Assembly (NCBI GenBank): GCA_026461395.1
Contig: JAPJNA010000046.1
Location: 1 to 62,744 of the forward strand
Reading direction: 5' to 3'
Length of the DNA: 62,744 nucleotides
Origin: Chthoniobacterales bacterium
GTDB taxonomy: Bacteria > Verrucomicrobiota > Verrucomicrobiia > Chthoniobacterales > UBA6821
Below are positions 40,302 through 50,041 of the stretch, in pieces. Under the pieces are notes generated by a model, which worked only from the letters and a program-made list of their open reading frames with translations, was not told the origin of the DNA and ran no database searches. How positions within the stretch are numbered: the first letter of the stretch is position 1; every line of letters begins with the position of its first letter. Both the position numbers and the translations under genes were made by a program.

Positions 40302-41822
40302 ATGAGCTGCCGGAAACTCCTTCCCTCGCTGGGCCTTAGAGCGAGCTTTATGATGAGCCTCATTCTAGCGATGGCTCCCTCCGTGATCGCCAAGGATCCT
40401 ACTTCCGAAAACCGGGGGGGCGCGCTCGGGCAAAACCTCTCTGCAAGCGTAGTGAGGATAGAAGTGACAGATCAGGAAGCGGACTATGCCTCCCCGTGGA
40501 ATGCGGGTCATATAGGAGGAGGTATTGGCTCGGGATTCGTCATCGTCGCTCCCAACGGGAAAAAGCGGATCCTGACCAATGCCCATGTGGTGAGCAATGC
40601 CCGCTTTATTACCCTCACTCGCGAACGGGTAAGCCATCCCTACACAGCCCATGTGGAATTCATCGCCCACGATTGTGATCTGGCACTTCTAAGCGTTGAT
40701 GACCCTGCCTTCTTCGAGGGGACAGTGCCTCTGGAACTCGGCGGGGTCCCTCTTATCGAGAGTGGAGTGAGTGTCTACGGATATCCTCTGGGAGGAGAGC
40801 GCCTGAGCGTGACCAGGGGAGTGGTCTCTAAGATTGATTTCGACCTCTACACGCACTCCGGACTCGATTCGCACCTGGTTATACAGATTGATGCCGCGAT
40901 CAATCCGGGCAACAGTGGTGGCCCGGTCCTTCAGGATGGAAAGGTGGTAGGGGTCGCCTTTCAGGGGTATTCGGGGGAAGTAGCCCAGAATGTCGGATTT
41001 ATGATACCGATCCCGGTGATCGGGCGATTCCTCAAGGATCTCTCGAAGGGATCCTACACAGTATACACTGATCTCTCGATCGCCTTCAGGCCTCTGCTCA
41101 GTCCATCTTCCCGAAAGGCTCTCGGCTTGCCTGATGATGACCGGGGGGTGCTCGTCACCGATGTGCATGAGAAAGGCTCCTCCCACGGGTTCCTTCGAAA
41201 AGGGGATGTGCTTCTCTCCATCGATAGTCATCCCATCGCAAGTAACGGACGCGTCGAACTCGACGGGCAGTCGGTCGATATGACGGAGGTGGTGGAGCAG
41301 AAGTTTGAAGGTGAGAAGGTTCGCTTCAATATTCTGCGTCAAGGCGCCACCAGTGCAGTGGAATTCCCAATGGCGGGAACATGGCACTTACGCATGCAGG
41401 GAAATGCCTATGATGAGAAGCCCCGCTATCTGCTCCACGGAGGACTGCTTTTCCAGCCCCTCGACAGAAACTTCCTGAATGCGGATAGCACAGCCGATCT
41501 TAGGATGAAGCGGGCCTTTGAGGACTTCGTGGAAAAACATCTCTACCTGCAACGGCCCGAGATCGTCGTTCTGAGCAGAATACTGGCCGATCCCATCCAC
41601 AAGGAATGCGATGGTCTCCGTCCTGGAATCGTGGACTCGATCAACGGTAGGAAAATCCGCTCACTCGCCGATGTCAGCACGGCATTCGATCAGCCGGCCC
41701 GTTACGATGTCGTGATCCTGGAGGGCATCGGTAGCCCGATTGTCCTGGGCCGTGAAGCGGCACTGAAGGCGAATCCCCGTATCATGCAAACCTACAGCAT
41801 CCCCTCCCCTCGGAATCTCTAA
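40302..41822 (+). CDS. Deg/HtrA-type trypsin-like serine protease with PDZ domain
   Basis: A 506-residue exported protease. A signal peptide ends near residue 30 (LILAMAPSVIA). The triad is complete: H95 in LTNAHVV, D126 in HDCDLAL and S205 in GNSGGPV. One PDZ domain follows (about 275-350, GSSHGFLRKGDVLLSIDS), then a C-terminal region with GGLLFQPL and a second degenerate PDZ-like end. The arrangement recalls the plant Deg9/Deg10 branch. It should act in the periplasm. The next gene is a paralogue that has lost the triad, 27 bases downstream. Confidence 0.9.
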   Translation: MSCRKLLPSLGLRASFMMSLILAMAPSVIAKDPTSENRGGALGQNLSASVVRIEVTDQEADYASPWNAGHIGGGIGSGFVIVAPNGKKRILTNAHVVSNARFITLTRERVSHPYTAHVEFIAHDCDLALLSVDDPAFFEGTVPLELGGVPLIESGVSVYGYPLGGERLSVTRGVVSKIDFDLYTHSGLDSHLVIQIDAAINPGNSGGPVLQDGKVVGVAFQGYSGEVAQNVGFMIPIPVIGRFLKDLSKGSYTVYTDLSIAFRPLLSPSSRKALGLPDDDRGVLVTDVHEKGSSHGFLRKGDVLLSIDSHPIASNGRVELDGQSVDMTEVVEQKFEGEKVRFNILRQGATSAVEFPMAGTWHLRMQGNAYDEKPRYLLHGGLLFQPLDRNFLNADSTADLRMKRAFEDFVEKHLYLQRPEIVVLSRILADPIHKECDGLRPGIVDSINGRKIRSLADVSTAFDQPARYDVVILEGIGSPIVLGREAALKANPRIMQTYSIPSPRNL

Positions 41823-41849
41823 GGATCTCAGGTAGCGAAACGACCAACG

Positions 41850-43364
41850 ATGAAAAGATTCCTTCCCATGATCCGGGTGCTTTCACTTGCGGGTCTGGCA
41901 CTCGTGACGGGCTGCCAGGAAGAGAATACGCTTCCGCAAAAGCTCGATGAATCAGTCCTTCGGGTCACATCGACAATCCAGTATCCCGATAACAAGCGCC
42001 CCTGGCTGAAGAAGAAGCCGTTCACCCGCAACGGACTTGGGACGATCATCGAGGGAGGACGACTCCTAGTCACGGCGGACATGGTGGCCCATGCGAGCTA
42101 CATCTGCTTGGAGAAGCCGGAGGATGGACCGAAAGGGAGTGCCACGGTGGAGGCAATCGACGAGGAATGCAATCTGGCAGTCATCAAGCCGGTGGAACCT
42201 GAACTCCTCAAGGGTACCCATCCTCTCTCGCTTGACGCAATGATCACGCCCGGGAGTACGGTTCAGATCCTCCAACTCGAGCCCAACGGAGCGCCAGCCC
42301 TCACACCGGCCAGTTTGACCACAGTCGCTGTGATGCCTTATTCATCTGATGGGGGTGCTTATCTACTCTATCGTGCTTCCACGACGATCCCTCAGCGCGA
42401 GGGAAGCTTTGTCATTCCCGCGCTGCACGAGGGAAAACTCGCAGGCCTGGTCATGCGTTACGATTCTCGCACTCAATCGGCGGACATTATTCCCTCACCC
42501 CTGATCGGGCGCTTCCTGAAGGAATACTCCAAGCCCGGCTACTCAGGATTGGCGCGCGCCGGACTGACCTACGGAGAGTCTCACGGAAGGACATTGCGCG
42601 AATGGCTCGGTGCAGGAAAAGACCTCAATGGTGTCATCATCACGTCCCTTGACTCAGGTGGACCGGCAGAGAAAGCAGGCCTCCGCAAGGGGGATCTCAT
42701 CGTGCGTGCTGGCGGCAAGCCCATCGACGGCGAGGGCAACTACACAGACCCTCGCCTCGGAAAAATCAACTTCAGCAATCTTGCCACACTAGAATCCGCA
42801 CCCGGAGACAAAGGGGAAATTGTGTACTTCCGGAGCGCCGGTGAAGGGACCGGCACGCTGGGAACGGCAACACTGACGCTAGGGGGGAGAAATACAGTAC
42901 CCGAAATCAGTCCATCACGGCTGCGGGGCAACTCTGTTCCGTACACCTTTCTGGGGGGACTTCTCTTTCAGGAGCTGAGCAGACCCTATCTCCGCGAATG
43001 GGGAGTTAACTGGAGAAGCGACGCTCCTCAGAATCTCGTTGCTCTTGATGCATTTCAGGAAGATTTACCGAAAGATCAGAAGAGACTGGTCATCCTCGCG
43101 AAGCTCCTCCCTTCATCAGAGACCATCGGACTTCAGGAACTTGCCAATAAGGTGGTGTTGACTATCAACGGAATGCCTATTCACGAACTAGCAGACGTGA
43201 ACGAGGCGGCAAAGCACCCCGAAAAAGGATTCCAACGCATTGAATTGGAAGGATCAGCAGGCCCTATCTATCTGGATAACGCCTCCCTGGAATCAGAAGA
43301 AGCTCAACTCAGGAGCGAATATGGCATCCCAGCTAAGTCAGATTCCTTGGCTAATCCGAAATAA
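41850..43364 (+). CDS. Lipoprotein paralogue of the Deg-type protease, probable pseudoprotease
   Basis: A 504-residue lipoprotein (lipobox LVTGC, Cys near residue 24). It aligns along its length with the preceding protease, including the GGLLFQEL region and a PDZ (about 260-330, GGPAEKAGLRKGDLIVRAGG). The catalytic positions are changed: VTADMV replaces TNAHVV (Asp near residue 77 for His), EECNLAV replaces HDCDLAL (Asn near 108 for Asp), and EGSFVIP replaces GNSGGPV (Phe near 187 for Ser). It therefore probably lacks protease activity and may regulate or tether the active partner, by analogy with other pseudoenzymes. Confidence 0.82.
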   Translation: MKRFLPMIRVLSLAGLALVTGCQEENTLPQKLDESVLRVTSTIQYPDNKRPWLKKKPFTRNGLGTIIEGGRLLVTADMVAHASYICLEKPEDGPKGSATVEAIDEECNLAVIKPVEPELLKGTHPLSLDAMITPGSTVQILQLEPNGAPALTPASLTTVAVMPYSSDGGAYLLYRASTTIPQREGSFVIPALHEGKLAGLVMRYDSRTQSADIIPSPLIGRFLKEYSKPGYSGLARAGLTYGESHGRTLREWLGAGKDLNGVIITSLDSGGPAEKAGLRKGDLIVRAGGKPIDGEGNYTDPRLGKINFSNLATLESAPGDKGEIVYFRSAGEGTGTLGTATLTLGGRNTVPEISPSRLRGNSVPYTFLGGLLFQELSRPYLREWGVNWRSDAPQNLVALDAFQEDLPKDQKRLVILAKLLPSSETIGLQELANKVVLTINGMPIHELADVNEAAKHPEKGFQRIELEGSAGPIYLDNASLESEEAQLRSEYGIPAKSDSLANPK

Positions 43365-43465
43365 GGATGGCGCGAACGAATGAGAGAGCAAGTGACCCTT
43401 CTTCGATTTTTGACGCTCGACGCGATGGGAAGAGCGGCTAATTTAACCACTCTTCTATCGTGACC

Positions 43466-44209
43466 ATGCCCGAACGTACACTCGTCGTCGTCCCCACCTA
43501 TAACGAGAGAGAGAACCTGCCTCAACTGGTCGAGCGTCTCTTCGCGTTGCCTGAGTGTGGCGAGATCCTCGAGATTCTTGTAGTCGATGATGGATCTCCG
43601 GATGGCACAGGGCAATGGGTAGCAGATAACGCAATACGCGATCCGCGCCTGCACCTCCTCTCGCGCACCGCGAAAAACGGCTTGGGTCGCGCCTACGTGG
43701 CGGGATTCCTGTGGGCTCTCGAGCACGGCTACGACTTTGTCATCCAGATGGATGCTGATTTCTCCCACAGTCCGGAAGATGTGCCAAAACTCCTGGAAGG
43801 GATCAGGACTACAGGCGCGGACTTGGCCATCGGCTCCCGGTATGTCGGCGGAATTCGTGTCATCAACTGGCCTCTCAAGCGGCTCGTGCTCAGCGTCGGC
43901 GCCTCCTACTATGTCAAATGGATCACTGGACTGCCAGTATGGGACCCCACCGGTGGCTTCAAGTGCTGGCGCCGCAAGACGCTTGAATCAATCGACCTTC
44001 CTTCGGTGAAATCAAACGGCTACGGCTTCCAGATTGAGATGAATCACCGTACCTGGATGCGTGGTTTCAAGATTGCCGAAGTTCCTATCATCTTCGCAGA
44101 TCGCATCGAGGGTGTCTCCAAGATGTCCAAGAAGATCGTCGTCGAAGCTCTCCTCATGGTCTGGGGCCTTCTGATTAACAGCGGATTTCGCAGATCTCCC
44201 CACGCCTAG
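43466..44209 (+). CDS. Polyprenol-phosphate mannose synthase (Dpm1-like GT2)
   Basis: A 247-residue GT2 enzyme that transfers a hexose, probably mannose from GDP-mannose, to polyprenyl phosphate at the inner face of the membrane. VVPTYNERENLPQLV is at the N-terminus, VVDDGSPDGTG near residue 38, the catalytic QMDADFSHSPEDV near residue 92 and GSRYVGG near 125. There is no C-terminal membrane extension, so it is the short bacterial Dpm1 form. The product would feed a GT-C transferase; the neighbouring DUF2723 protein fits. The ATG at 43466 is used; a GTG two codons earlier is possible. Confidence 0.9.
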   Translation: MPERTLVVVPTYNERENLPQLVERLFALPECGEILEILVVDDGSPDGTGQWVADNAIRDPRLHLLSRTAKNGLGRAYVAGFLWALEHGYDFVIQMDADFSHSPEDVPKLLEGIRTTGADLAIGSRYVGGIRVINWPLKRLVLSVGASYYVKWITGLPVWDPTGGFKCWRRKTLESIDLPSVKSNGYGFQIEMNHRTWMRGFKIAEVPIIFADRIEGVSKMSKKIVVEALLMVWGLLINSGFRRSPHA

Positions 44210-44271
44210 CAATCCTGCGCGTCGCTCCTCCTTAAATCCTCCAAACTAACTCTCTTTTTACTCCTACCCCA

Positions 44272-47200
44272 ATGAGCTCTACGGACATGACGCCCTCCTC
44301 TATTCCTGAATCTGTCGCCTCGGTAGAAGAACGAGTTCATCCCTTCCGGATCTTCGACAAACACGAGCGCTTGACGGCCATCATCTGCTTTCTCATAGCG
44401 CTGGTGACATATTGGGCGACCGTGATGCCAAATATCGGCCTCAACGACGACGGCGAGATGGCTACTGCGGCCCTGCACTTCGGGGTCATGCACCCCTCAG
44501 GCTACCCTCTCTGGACGATCCTGGCAGGGCTCTTCAGTCATATCTTCCCGTTTGGCAACGGATCCTGGAAAATCAATCTCTTCTCCGGGCTCTGCACGGC
44601 TATCGCGGCCGCTGTCTTTTCTCTGGTATCGCTGAATGCGACGCGTTGGTTGGGTGTGAAGAAGCTGCCTGCGACCATCCTCTCCGTGGCCTCGACCCTG
44701 ACCTTCATTTGGGTGACTCCTATCTGGTCTCACGCGGTTGTCGGAAAGGGACTTTACGCCCTCCATGTCTGTCTGATGATGATCTACCTGATGCTTACTT
44801 ATCTCTGGATAAGAAGGCCTCACTGGAAGAATGCCTTTGTCTGGTTGGTCTTCATTTTCTGCCTTGGGATGAGCAATCACCACATGACCCTGGCCATGGC
44901 CTTCATGCCTCTCATGGTCATCCTGCTGCTGCATGCAGAACTCTTTTGGGAATACACAGTGTACAGTATTCTGGTCGCAAGCGTTCTCTACCTCGGCTTT
45001 GCCTACCTCTCCACGGATCAATATCATCCCATGGCGATGAAGGCGGCTGTCCGGCTCTTCTACACAGTATGGGCTGGATTCCTTCTCCTGATTATCGTGC
45101 GTCGCAAGCTCACCGAATGGCGACAGGGTCTGCTGCTTTTTGTCGCTGTCTTTGTCGGTCTGCTTCCCTACGCCTACATGCCCTTCGCTTCCTCGACCAA
45201 TCCCCCGATGAACTGGAGTTACTGCAGTACTCCCGAGGGATTCTTCTACGCCATCAACCGCTCCCAGTATTGGGGAACTTTGGCGGATCAGCTTCAGGGT
45301 ACGGTCGGCAAACTCGTCGGTGTTGCCCCTGCCGAGAAACCGAAGGGACCGAAGGCGCCTGATGATGAGAGCGCCATGCAGCAATTTGCGGGATACTGCA
45401 AAGTCTACTGGAGCGTTCTCGCCCGTAACATTTCACCGATTCCGTTGGTCTTTGCCCTTCTTGGCTTCGCTCTTTTCTGGCGATTGTCACGGGAGCAGCG
45501 CATCTGGTTTTACCTACTGGTCATCGGCTTTTGTCTGGCGGCATTTCTGGAACCCATCCAGGCACCAAACGGCTATGATAATTCCGGATGGGACATGCAG
45601 TACCAGTACCAGAGCCTCTGCTACGGTTTCTTCATCATGCTGGCAAGTTACGGGGCCGCCATGATCTTCGCCTCGCTTCATCACGGAAAATTCCGACCCT
45701 TGGCATGGACAATACCGATCATTTCAGCCGCAGTTGCGATCTACACCTTGGTGGTGTGCTATCCAAAAAGCAACCAGCATGGTCACTGGTTCGGATGGAT
45801 GTACGGGCACGACATGCTCGCCAACTTGCCGAAGGATAGCTTTGTTTTCGGAGGGACCGATCCAGGTCGCTTTGTTCCAACCTACATGGTCTTCGGTGAA
45901 AGCTTCGAGAAAACAAAACGGGATCCGAACTTCGACCGCAGGGATCTCTACATCGTGACCCAGAACGCACTGGCCGACACCTTCTACAATCGCTACATCC
46001 GCTCCCATTACACCACGGAGCGCCCGACAACCTTCAGTTGGTTCGAGAAGCTTCTTGGCCGCGATCATACCTATCCGAATGAAACACTCATCCTTCCCCA
46101 TCGGGAGGATATCATGGCGCTCTTCGGGGAACTGATGAATCAGTACCAGAAAAATCCCCAGGCAATGCCCAACCCTCAGAGTGATCCTGTCGCCCTGAAC
46201 TCGGCTGTGGCCGAATGGATCTTCCTGCATAACCGCGACAAGAAAGACGGGACTCCCCGGCATTTCTATGTGGAGGAGAGTTTCCCCATGCAATGGTCCT
46301 ATCCTTACGCCCTCCCGCACGGGCTTTGCTATGAGATCACCCATGACAAAATGGGCACCCTGCCTCCGGGGACGGCTGAGAGGGATCTGGCTTGGTGGGA
46401 TGATTACATCCAGAAACTCGATTCCGTACCCGGTTTCCGCAACGACGATCTGGCCCTTCACTCCTTTGCCAAACTGCGCAATACCGGTGGCAATATCTAT
46501 GCCTTCCGCAACATGCGTTCTGAAGCGGAGCGTGCTTACAGACAGGCTCTCTCTCTCTGGCCTGCGAACACCGAAACCACCAGCAATCTCGTCAATCTGC
46601 TCTGGATACAGGGACGTTTTCAGGATGCCCGAGATCTCGTGGCGGGGTTCTTACCGATGGATCCCAATAGCAAGGTCCTTCAGCGCCTGAGCGCAGCCAC
46701 GGAAGCTAGACTAAAGGCTTCCAAAGATCTCCCAATGCAACTCGCAGCACTACAGGTCAACCCAACTAACAGGCAGGCACTGGCGCCGGTCCTTCAGAGC
46801 TTCATGATGCTGGGGCGCACGGGCGATGTCGACGCGACCATCTCCAATGCCATCGCGGCAACGCCCAAAGACATCTCATTCCTCAGGGACATGATCAACT
46901 TCTATGCCACCCAGGGTCGCATTCCTCAGGCGCTGGAAGTTGCAAAAGTTCTCGAGAAAGCGCAACCCGACCAGTGGGATATCCCCTTCACTATTGCAAA
47001 ATACGATCTCATCACGGGGCAGCGGGAAGCGGCGTTCAACAACCTGCGTCGTGCGGTTCAACTCGGGGGAAATAATGCACTACAGCAAATCAGCCATGAG
47101 CAGATCTTCCAACAAGTGGCGCAGGATCCGGCCTTCCAGCAGGCTCTCCAACCATCTGCTCCAGCTCAGGCCGGTGGCAAGGCTTTGGGAGAGATGTCCA

Positions 47201-47277
47201 AGGCGATCAGTACTGCCCAGGGTGCATCCCCAACCCCTTCTGCAACACCCAAGCACTCCAAGAAGAAGAGCCAGTAG
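44272..47277 (+). CDS. DUF2723 membrane protein with C-terminal TPR region (putative GT-C transferase)
   Basis: A 1001-residue polytopic protein. After a short cytosolic N-terminus, DUF2723 begins with a helix (about 38-55), then LNDDGEMATAALHFGVMHPSGYPLW, where an acidic residue in the first loop resembles the catalytic Asp of GT-C enzymes such as protein O-mannosyltransferases. About ten membrane helices extend to near residue 500. A soluble part (about 520-740) and TPR-like helices (about 745-960) follow, then a Lys-rich tail. Next to a Dpm1-like synthase, transfer of lipid-linked sugar to an exported protein or glycan is likely. Its start follows a C/A-rich leader. Confidence 0.85.
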   Translation: MSSTDMTPSSIPESVASVEERVHPFRIFDKHERLTAIICFLIALVTYWATVMPNIGLNDDGEMATAALHFGVMHPSGYPLWTILAGLFSHIFPFGNGSWKINLFSGLCTAIAAAVFSLVSLNATRWLGVKKLPATILSVASTLTFIWVTPIWSHAVVGKGLYALHVCLMMIYLMLTYLWIRRPHWKNAFVWLVFIFCLGMSNHHMTLAMAFMPLMVILLLHAELFWEYTVYSILVASVLYLGFAYLSTDQYHPMAMKAAVRLFYTVWAGFLLLIIVRRKLTEWRQGLLLFVAVFVGLLPYAYMPFASSTNPPMNWSYCSTPEGFFYAINRSQYWGTLADQLQGTVGKLVGVAPAEKPKGPKAPDDESAMQQFAGYCKVYWSVLARNISPIPLVFALLGFALFWRLSREQRIWFYLLVIGFCLAAFLEPIQAPNGYDNSGWDMQYQYQSLCYGFFIMLASYGAAMIFASLHHGKFRPLAWTIPIISAAVAIYTLVVCYPKSNQHGHWFGWMYGHDMLANLPKDSFVFGGTDPGRFVPTYMVFGESFEKTKRDPNFDRRDLYIVTQNALADTFYNRYIRSHYTTERPTTFSWFEKLLGRDHTYPNETLILPHREDIMALFGELMNQYQKNPQAMPNPQSDPVALNSAVAEWIFLHNRDKKDGTPRHFYVEESFPMQWSYPYALPHGLCYEITHDKMGTLPPGTAERDLAWWDDYIQKLDSVPGFRNDDLALHSFAKLRNTGGNIYAFRNMRSEAERAYRQALSLWPANTETTSNLVNLLWIQGRFQDARDLVAGFLPMDPNSKVLQRLSAATEARLKASKDLPMQLAALQVNPTNRQALAPVLQSFMMLGRTGDVDATISNAIAATPKDISFLRDMINFYATQGRIPQALEVAKVLEKAQPDQWDIPFTIAKYDLITGQREAAFNNLRRAVQLGGNNALQQISHEQIFQQVAQDPAFQQALQPSAPAQAGGKALGEMSKAISTAQGASPTPSATPKHSKKKSQ

Positions 47278-47301
47278 AACTGAGAACTAAAAAGAAAGAA
47301 C

Positions 47302-47470
47302 TCGCGCAGAGGCGCAGAGGCGCAGAGTTTTTAAGCCTCGAGGCAACCGCATTCCAAGAAACGTTTTAAGAAAAACGTGCCTTTTGAATTGGGTGTTTGA
47401 ATGGCCGCCATACGCTCAACTCCGAACGCCTTTGTCTCTTTACCCTCCGCGCCTCTGCGCCTCTGCGCGA
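47302..47470. repeat. Palindromic CGCAGAGG element between convergent genes
   Basis: The 26-base arm at 47302-47327 (TCGCGCAGAGGCGCAGAGG and on) returns inverted at 47445-47470 with one mismatch; 117 bases lie between. The TTTTT after the left arm and after the right arm could let it act as a two-way terminator for the DUF2723 and obg transcripts. No direct repeat flanks it. Confidence 0.8.
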
Positions 47471-47488
47471 TGTTTTTCCCTTGATGCA

Positions 47489-48652
47489 CTAGTAGACCAA
47501 GGGAGAGTTGCCCCCTTCTTCCATCAGCTTGGCAGCCTTAGCTTCGGCAAGACTTGCCTCCTGCTCTACGACTTTTTCCTGGAGAAAGGCTTTTAACTCA
47601 GGGATCCCCTCACCCAGTTCGGCGCAAATCGGGAGAATCGTGACACCCTTGAATTTCTTTTTGAAGAGCTTGAGATTTGCTGTGGCTTCGGGCATGTCCA
47701 TCTTGTTGGCGACGATGCACCAGGGACGTTCCGCCAGTTCGGGATTATAGAGTTCCAGCTCCTTGCGAAGAGCATTCAGATCATCCATGGGACTGCGTCC
47801 CTCGGATCCAGCCATATCCAGCACCATGAGTAGATAGGCGCAGCGCATGACATGGCGCAGGAATTGATGGCCCAAGCCCCTGTTCTCATGGGCTCCTTCG
47901 ATTAATCCGGGAATGTCGGCAACGGTTGTCTTGTGGTAATCCTCAAGGTCAACAACTCCAACCTGCGGGTTACGCGTGGTGAAGGCATAGGATCCGACCT
48001 TCGGATGGGCACGCGAGATTGCTCTCAGAAGAGTCGACTTGCCTGCATTCGGATAACCAACCAGACCGGCAAAGGCGATGGAGCGCATCTCGAGTAGGAA
48101 CCAACTTTCATCACCTTCTGTTCCTTCGGTGAAACGTCGGGGAGCCTGATTGCGTGAACTCTTGAAGTGGATGTTACCACGTCCTCCTTTTCCTCCGTGA
48201 CAGATGATGAATTCCTTGCCCACTTCGTCCAGGTCAGCGACCAGATCCTCGGGCATTGGATCGGCGAGACCTTTCTTGGCACGAGGCTGATCGGAGGGAA
48301 ATTCTTCCCCGTCAATCAACTCAGGCTCGGCAAAGGGATCGTGAGGGGCTGGTGTCGGAAACCGATAGATCAAAGTACCGACGGGAACAGGCACCACGAG
48401 ATCGGGGGCCGACTTGCCATGTCGTTGGCGATAGGAGCCCTTGCCACCCGGTTTGGCTTTCAGGATCGGCTCGAAGAAGAGATTGGCCAACTGGTCGATA
48501 TGGTTGTCGGCACGGAGAATGACATCCCCTCCGTCGCCTCCATCACCACCGTCCGGCCCGCCCTTAGGGATGAACTTTTCACGGCGGAAGCTGGCGGACC
48601 CATCGCCTCCGTCGCCCGCCTTCGCATGCACCCTTACTCGATCAATGAACAT
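47489..48652 (-). CDS. obg: GTPase Obg/CgtA
   Basis: A 387-residue ribosome-assembly GTPase. The N-terminal glycine-rich Obg fold starts MFIDRVRVHAKAGDGGDGSASFRREKF and continues through GGDGGDGGDVILRAD. The G domain has GYPNAGKSTLLRAI (P-loop), the DIPGLIEGAHENRGLGHQFLRH switch and NKMD. The C-terminal OCT domain of some homologues is missing; instead a short Glu/Ala tail ends the protein. An insert (about 105-140) lies within the Obg fold relative to E. coli. ATG 48652 is chosen over an upstream frame extension to 48817 because that overlaps the glycogen synthase gene and lacks homology. It starts 4 bases after that gene. Confidence 0.95.
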   Translation of the reverse strand: MFIDRVRVHAKAGDGGDGSASFRREKFIPKGGPDGGDGGDGGDVILRADNHIDQLANLFFEPILKAKPGGKGSYRQRHGKSAPDLVVPVPVGTLIYRFPTPAPHDPFAEPELIDGEEFPSDQPRAKKGLADPMPEDLVADLDEVGKEFIICHGGKGGRGNIHFKSSRNQAPRRFTEGTEGDESWFLLEMRSIAFAGLVGYPNAGKSTLLRAISRAHPKVGSYAFTTRNPQVGVVDLEDYHKTTVADIPGLIEGAHENRGLGHQFLRHVMRCAYLLMVLDMAGSEGRSPMDDLNALRKELELYNPELAERPWCIVANKMDMPEATANLKLFKKKFKGVTILPICAELGEGIPELKAFLQEKVVEQEASLAEAKAAKLMEEGGNSPLVY

Positions 48653-48656
48653 TCGG

Positions 48657-49862
48657 CTACCTTTGCAGAAGCTTGTCGTAAAGTCGCTCAGTTTTGCGGG
48701 CAATCGCATCCCACCCGAAAAGCTCCTCGGCGCGCTTCCTCCCAGCAGCCCCCATTCGCGAAGCAAGATTGGGATCGGCCATAAGTAGATTGATCTTGGA
48801 GGCAAGGTCTGAGGCAAAGGCTGCAGGATCAGTCGCCTCGAAGGGACTCTCTTTCATCTGCTCAAGGGGTATAAGGAAACCAGTCTCGCCATCGACGACT
48901 ACCTCCTTGATGCCACCGACAGCACTGGCGACGACAGGTGTGCCACAGGCCATGGCTTCGAGATTGATGATGCCGAACGGTTCGTAGATCGAAGGGCAGA
49001 CGAAAACAGAAGCGCTTGAGTAGAGAGCAATCGCTTCGGGTCGACTCACCATCTTCTCAATCCAGACAATCTCACCATGATGCTCCCGTGCTAAGGCAAT
49101 CGCCTGCTGCATCTCGGAGGCGATCTCGGGGGTGTCGGGCGCGCCTGCACAAAGCACCACCTGAAAACCGGGATCCAGATGACGGATTGCACGGACCAGA
49201 TGAATGATTCCCTTCTGACGTGTGATACGGCCAACAAAGAGGACATACGGGCGATCGGGATCAACACCAAGCGAGCGGAGCACTTCGGGATTTTTTGTCG
49301 AGCGATACTCGCTTAGGTCGATGCCATTATGAATCACGCTGAGGCGCTCTTCGCTGACATTGAAGAGGGAGAGAATATCCTTCTTGGTCTCTTCTGAGAC
49401 GGCAATCACAGCATCAGCCATCTCAAGAGCGGTCTTCTCAACCCAGAGACTGAAGTCATAACCACCTCCAAGCTGTTCGCGCTTCCAGGGGCGGAGAGGC
49501 TCGAGGGAGTGAACCGTAATGACGAGGGGAATGCCGTAGTTGAGCTTCGCCATAATACCGCCAAGGTGGGTGTACCAGGTATGGCAGTGGACAATGTCGG
49601 CGGTGATCCCGGCGCCGTTGAAATCGACACACCGACGTGAGGCACCCAGTGGGCTCTGAAGCGGCTTGGGGCAGGTCATCTCGGGAGTACCAAGGCCGAA
49701 TCCCTTGACCTCGATGGAGCCGATTTTCTCATCCTGATCGCCGAAGCAGCGGACCTCCACCTCCATGAGCTTGGCCAACTCACGGCTCAGATAATCGACA
49801 TGAACGCCCGCACCCCCGTAGATATGCGGAGGATATTCGTTGGTGAGAAGGAGTGTTTTCAT
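48657..49862 (-). CDS. glgM: Glycogen synthase / alpha-glucan GT4 glycosyltransferase (GlgM-like)
   Basis: A 401-residue GT4 enzyme. The N-terminal NEYPPHIYGGAGVHVDYLSREL closely resembles actinobacterial glycogen synthase (GlgM, ADP-glucose: glucose-1-phosphate transferase). VHCHTWYTHLGG, FVGRITRQKGI and the C-terminal E-x7-E region PSIYEPFGIINLEAMACGTPVVAS are all present. Whether it uses glucose-1-phosphate (GlgM) or glycogen as acceptor cannot be decided. It is 4 bases upstream of obg, an unusual partner. Confidence 0.85.
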   Translation of the reverse strand: MKTLLLTNEYPPHIYGGAGVHVDYLSRELAKLMEVEVRCFGDQDEKIGSIEVKGFGLGTPEMTCPKPLQSPLGASRRCVDFNGAGITADIVHCHTWYTHLGGIMAKLNYGIPLVITVHSLEPLRPWKREQLGGGYDFSLWVEKTALEMADAVIAVSEETKKDILSLFNVSEERLSVIHNGIDLSEYRSTKNPEVLRSLGVDPDRPYVLFVGRITRQKGIIHLVRAIRHLDPGFQVVLCAGAPDTPEIASEMQQAIALAREHHGEIVWIEKMVSRPEAIALYSSASVFVCPSIYEPFGIINLEAMACGTPVVASAVGGIKEVVVDGETGFLIPLEQMKESPFEATDPAAFASDLASKINLLMADPNLASRMGAAGRKRAEELFGWDAIARKTERLYDKLLQR

Positions 49863-50041
49863 GCGAGTGATTTTATCCCAGATTATGCAATAGAATCAGG
49901 GAAACATAGAAATCTTGTTCACCAATGCGGTGAAGGGACTCAAGACAGAAGAAGAGGTATAACTCTTCGGTCATCTCTACACTTGAAATTCTGATTCCTG
50001 TATTAGGTGCAGAGGTCCAACCCCTAATGCAATCTTTGGGT
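49863..50041. other. Spacer upstream of the glycogen synthase gene
   Basis: A 178-base A/T-richer gap between the sixA stop and the glycogen synthase start on the minus strand. Read on the minus strand, words such as TTGCAT and TAAAAT occur but not at promoter spacing. No gene or terminator is seen. Confidence 0.35.
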
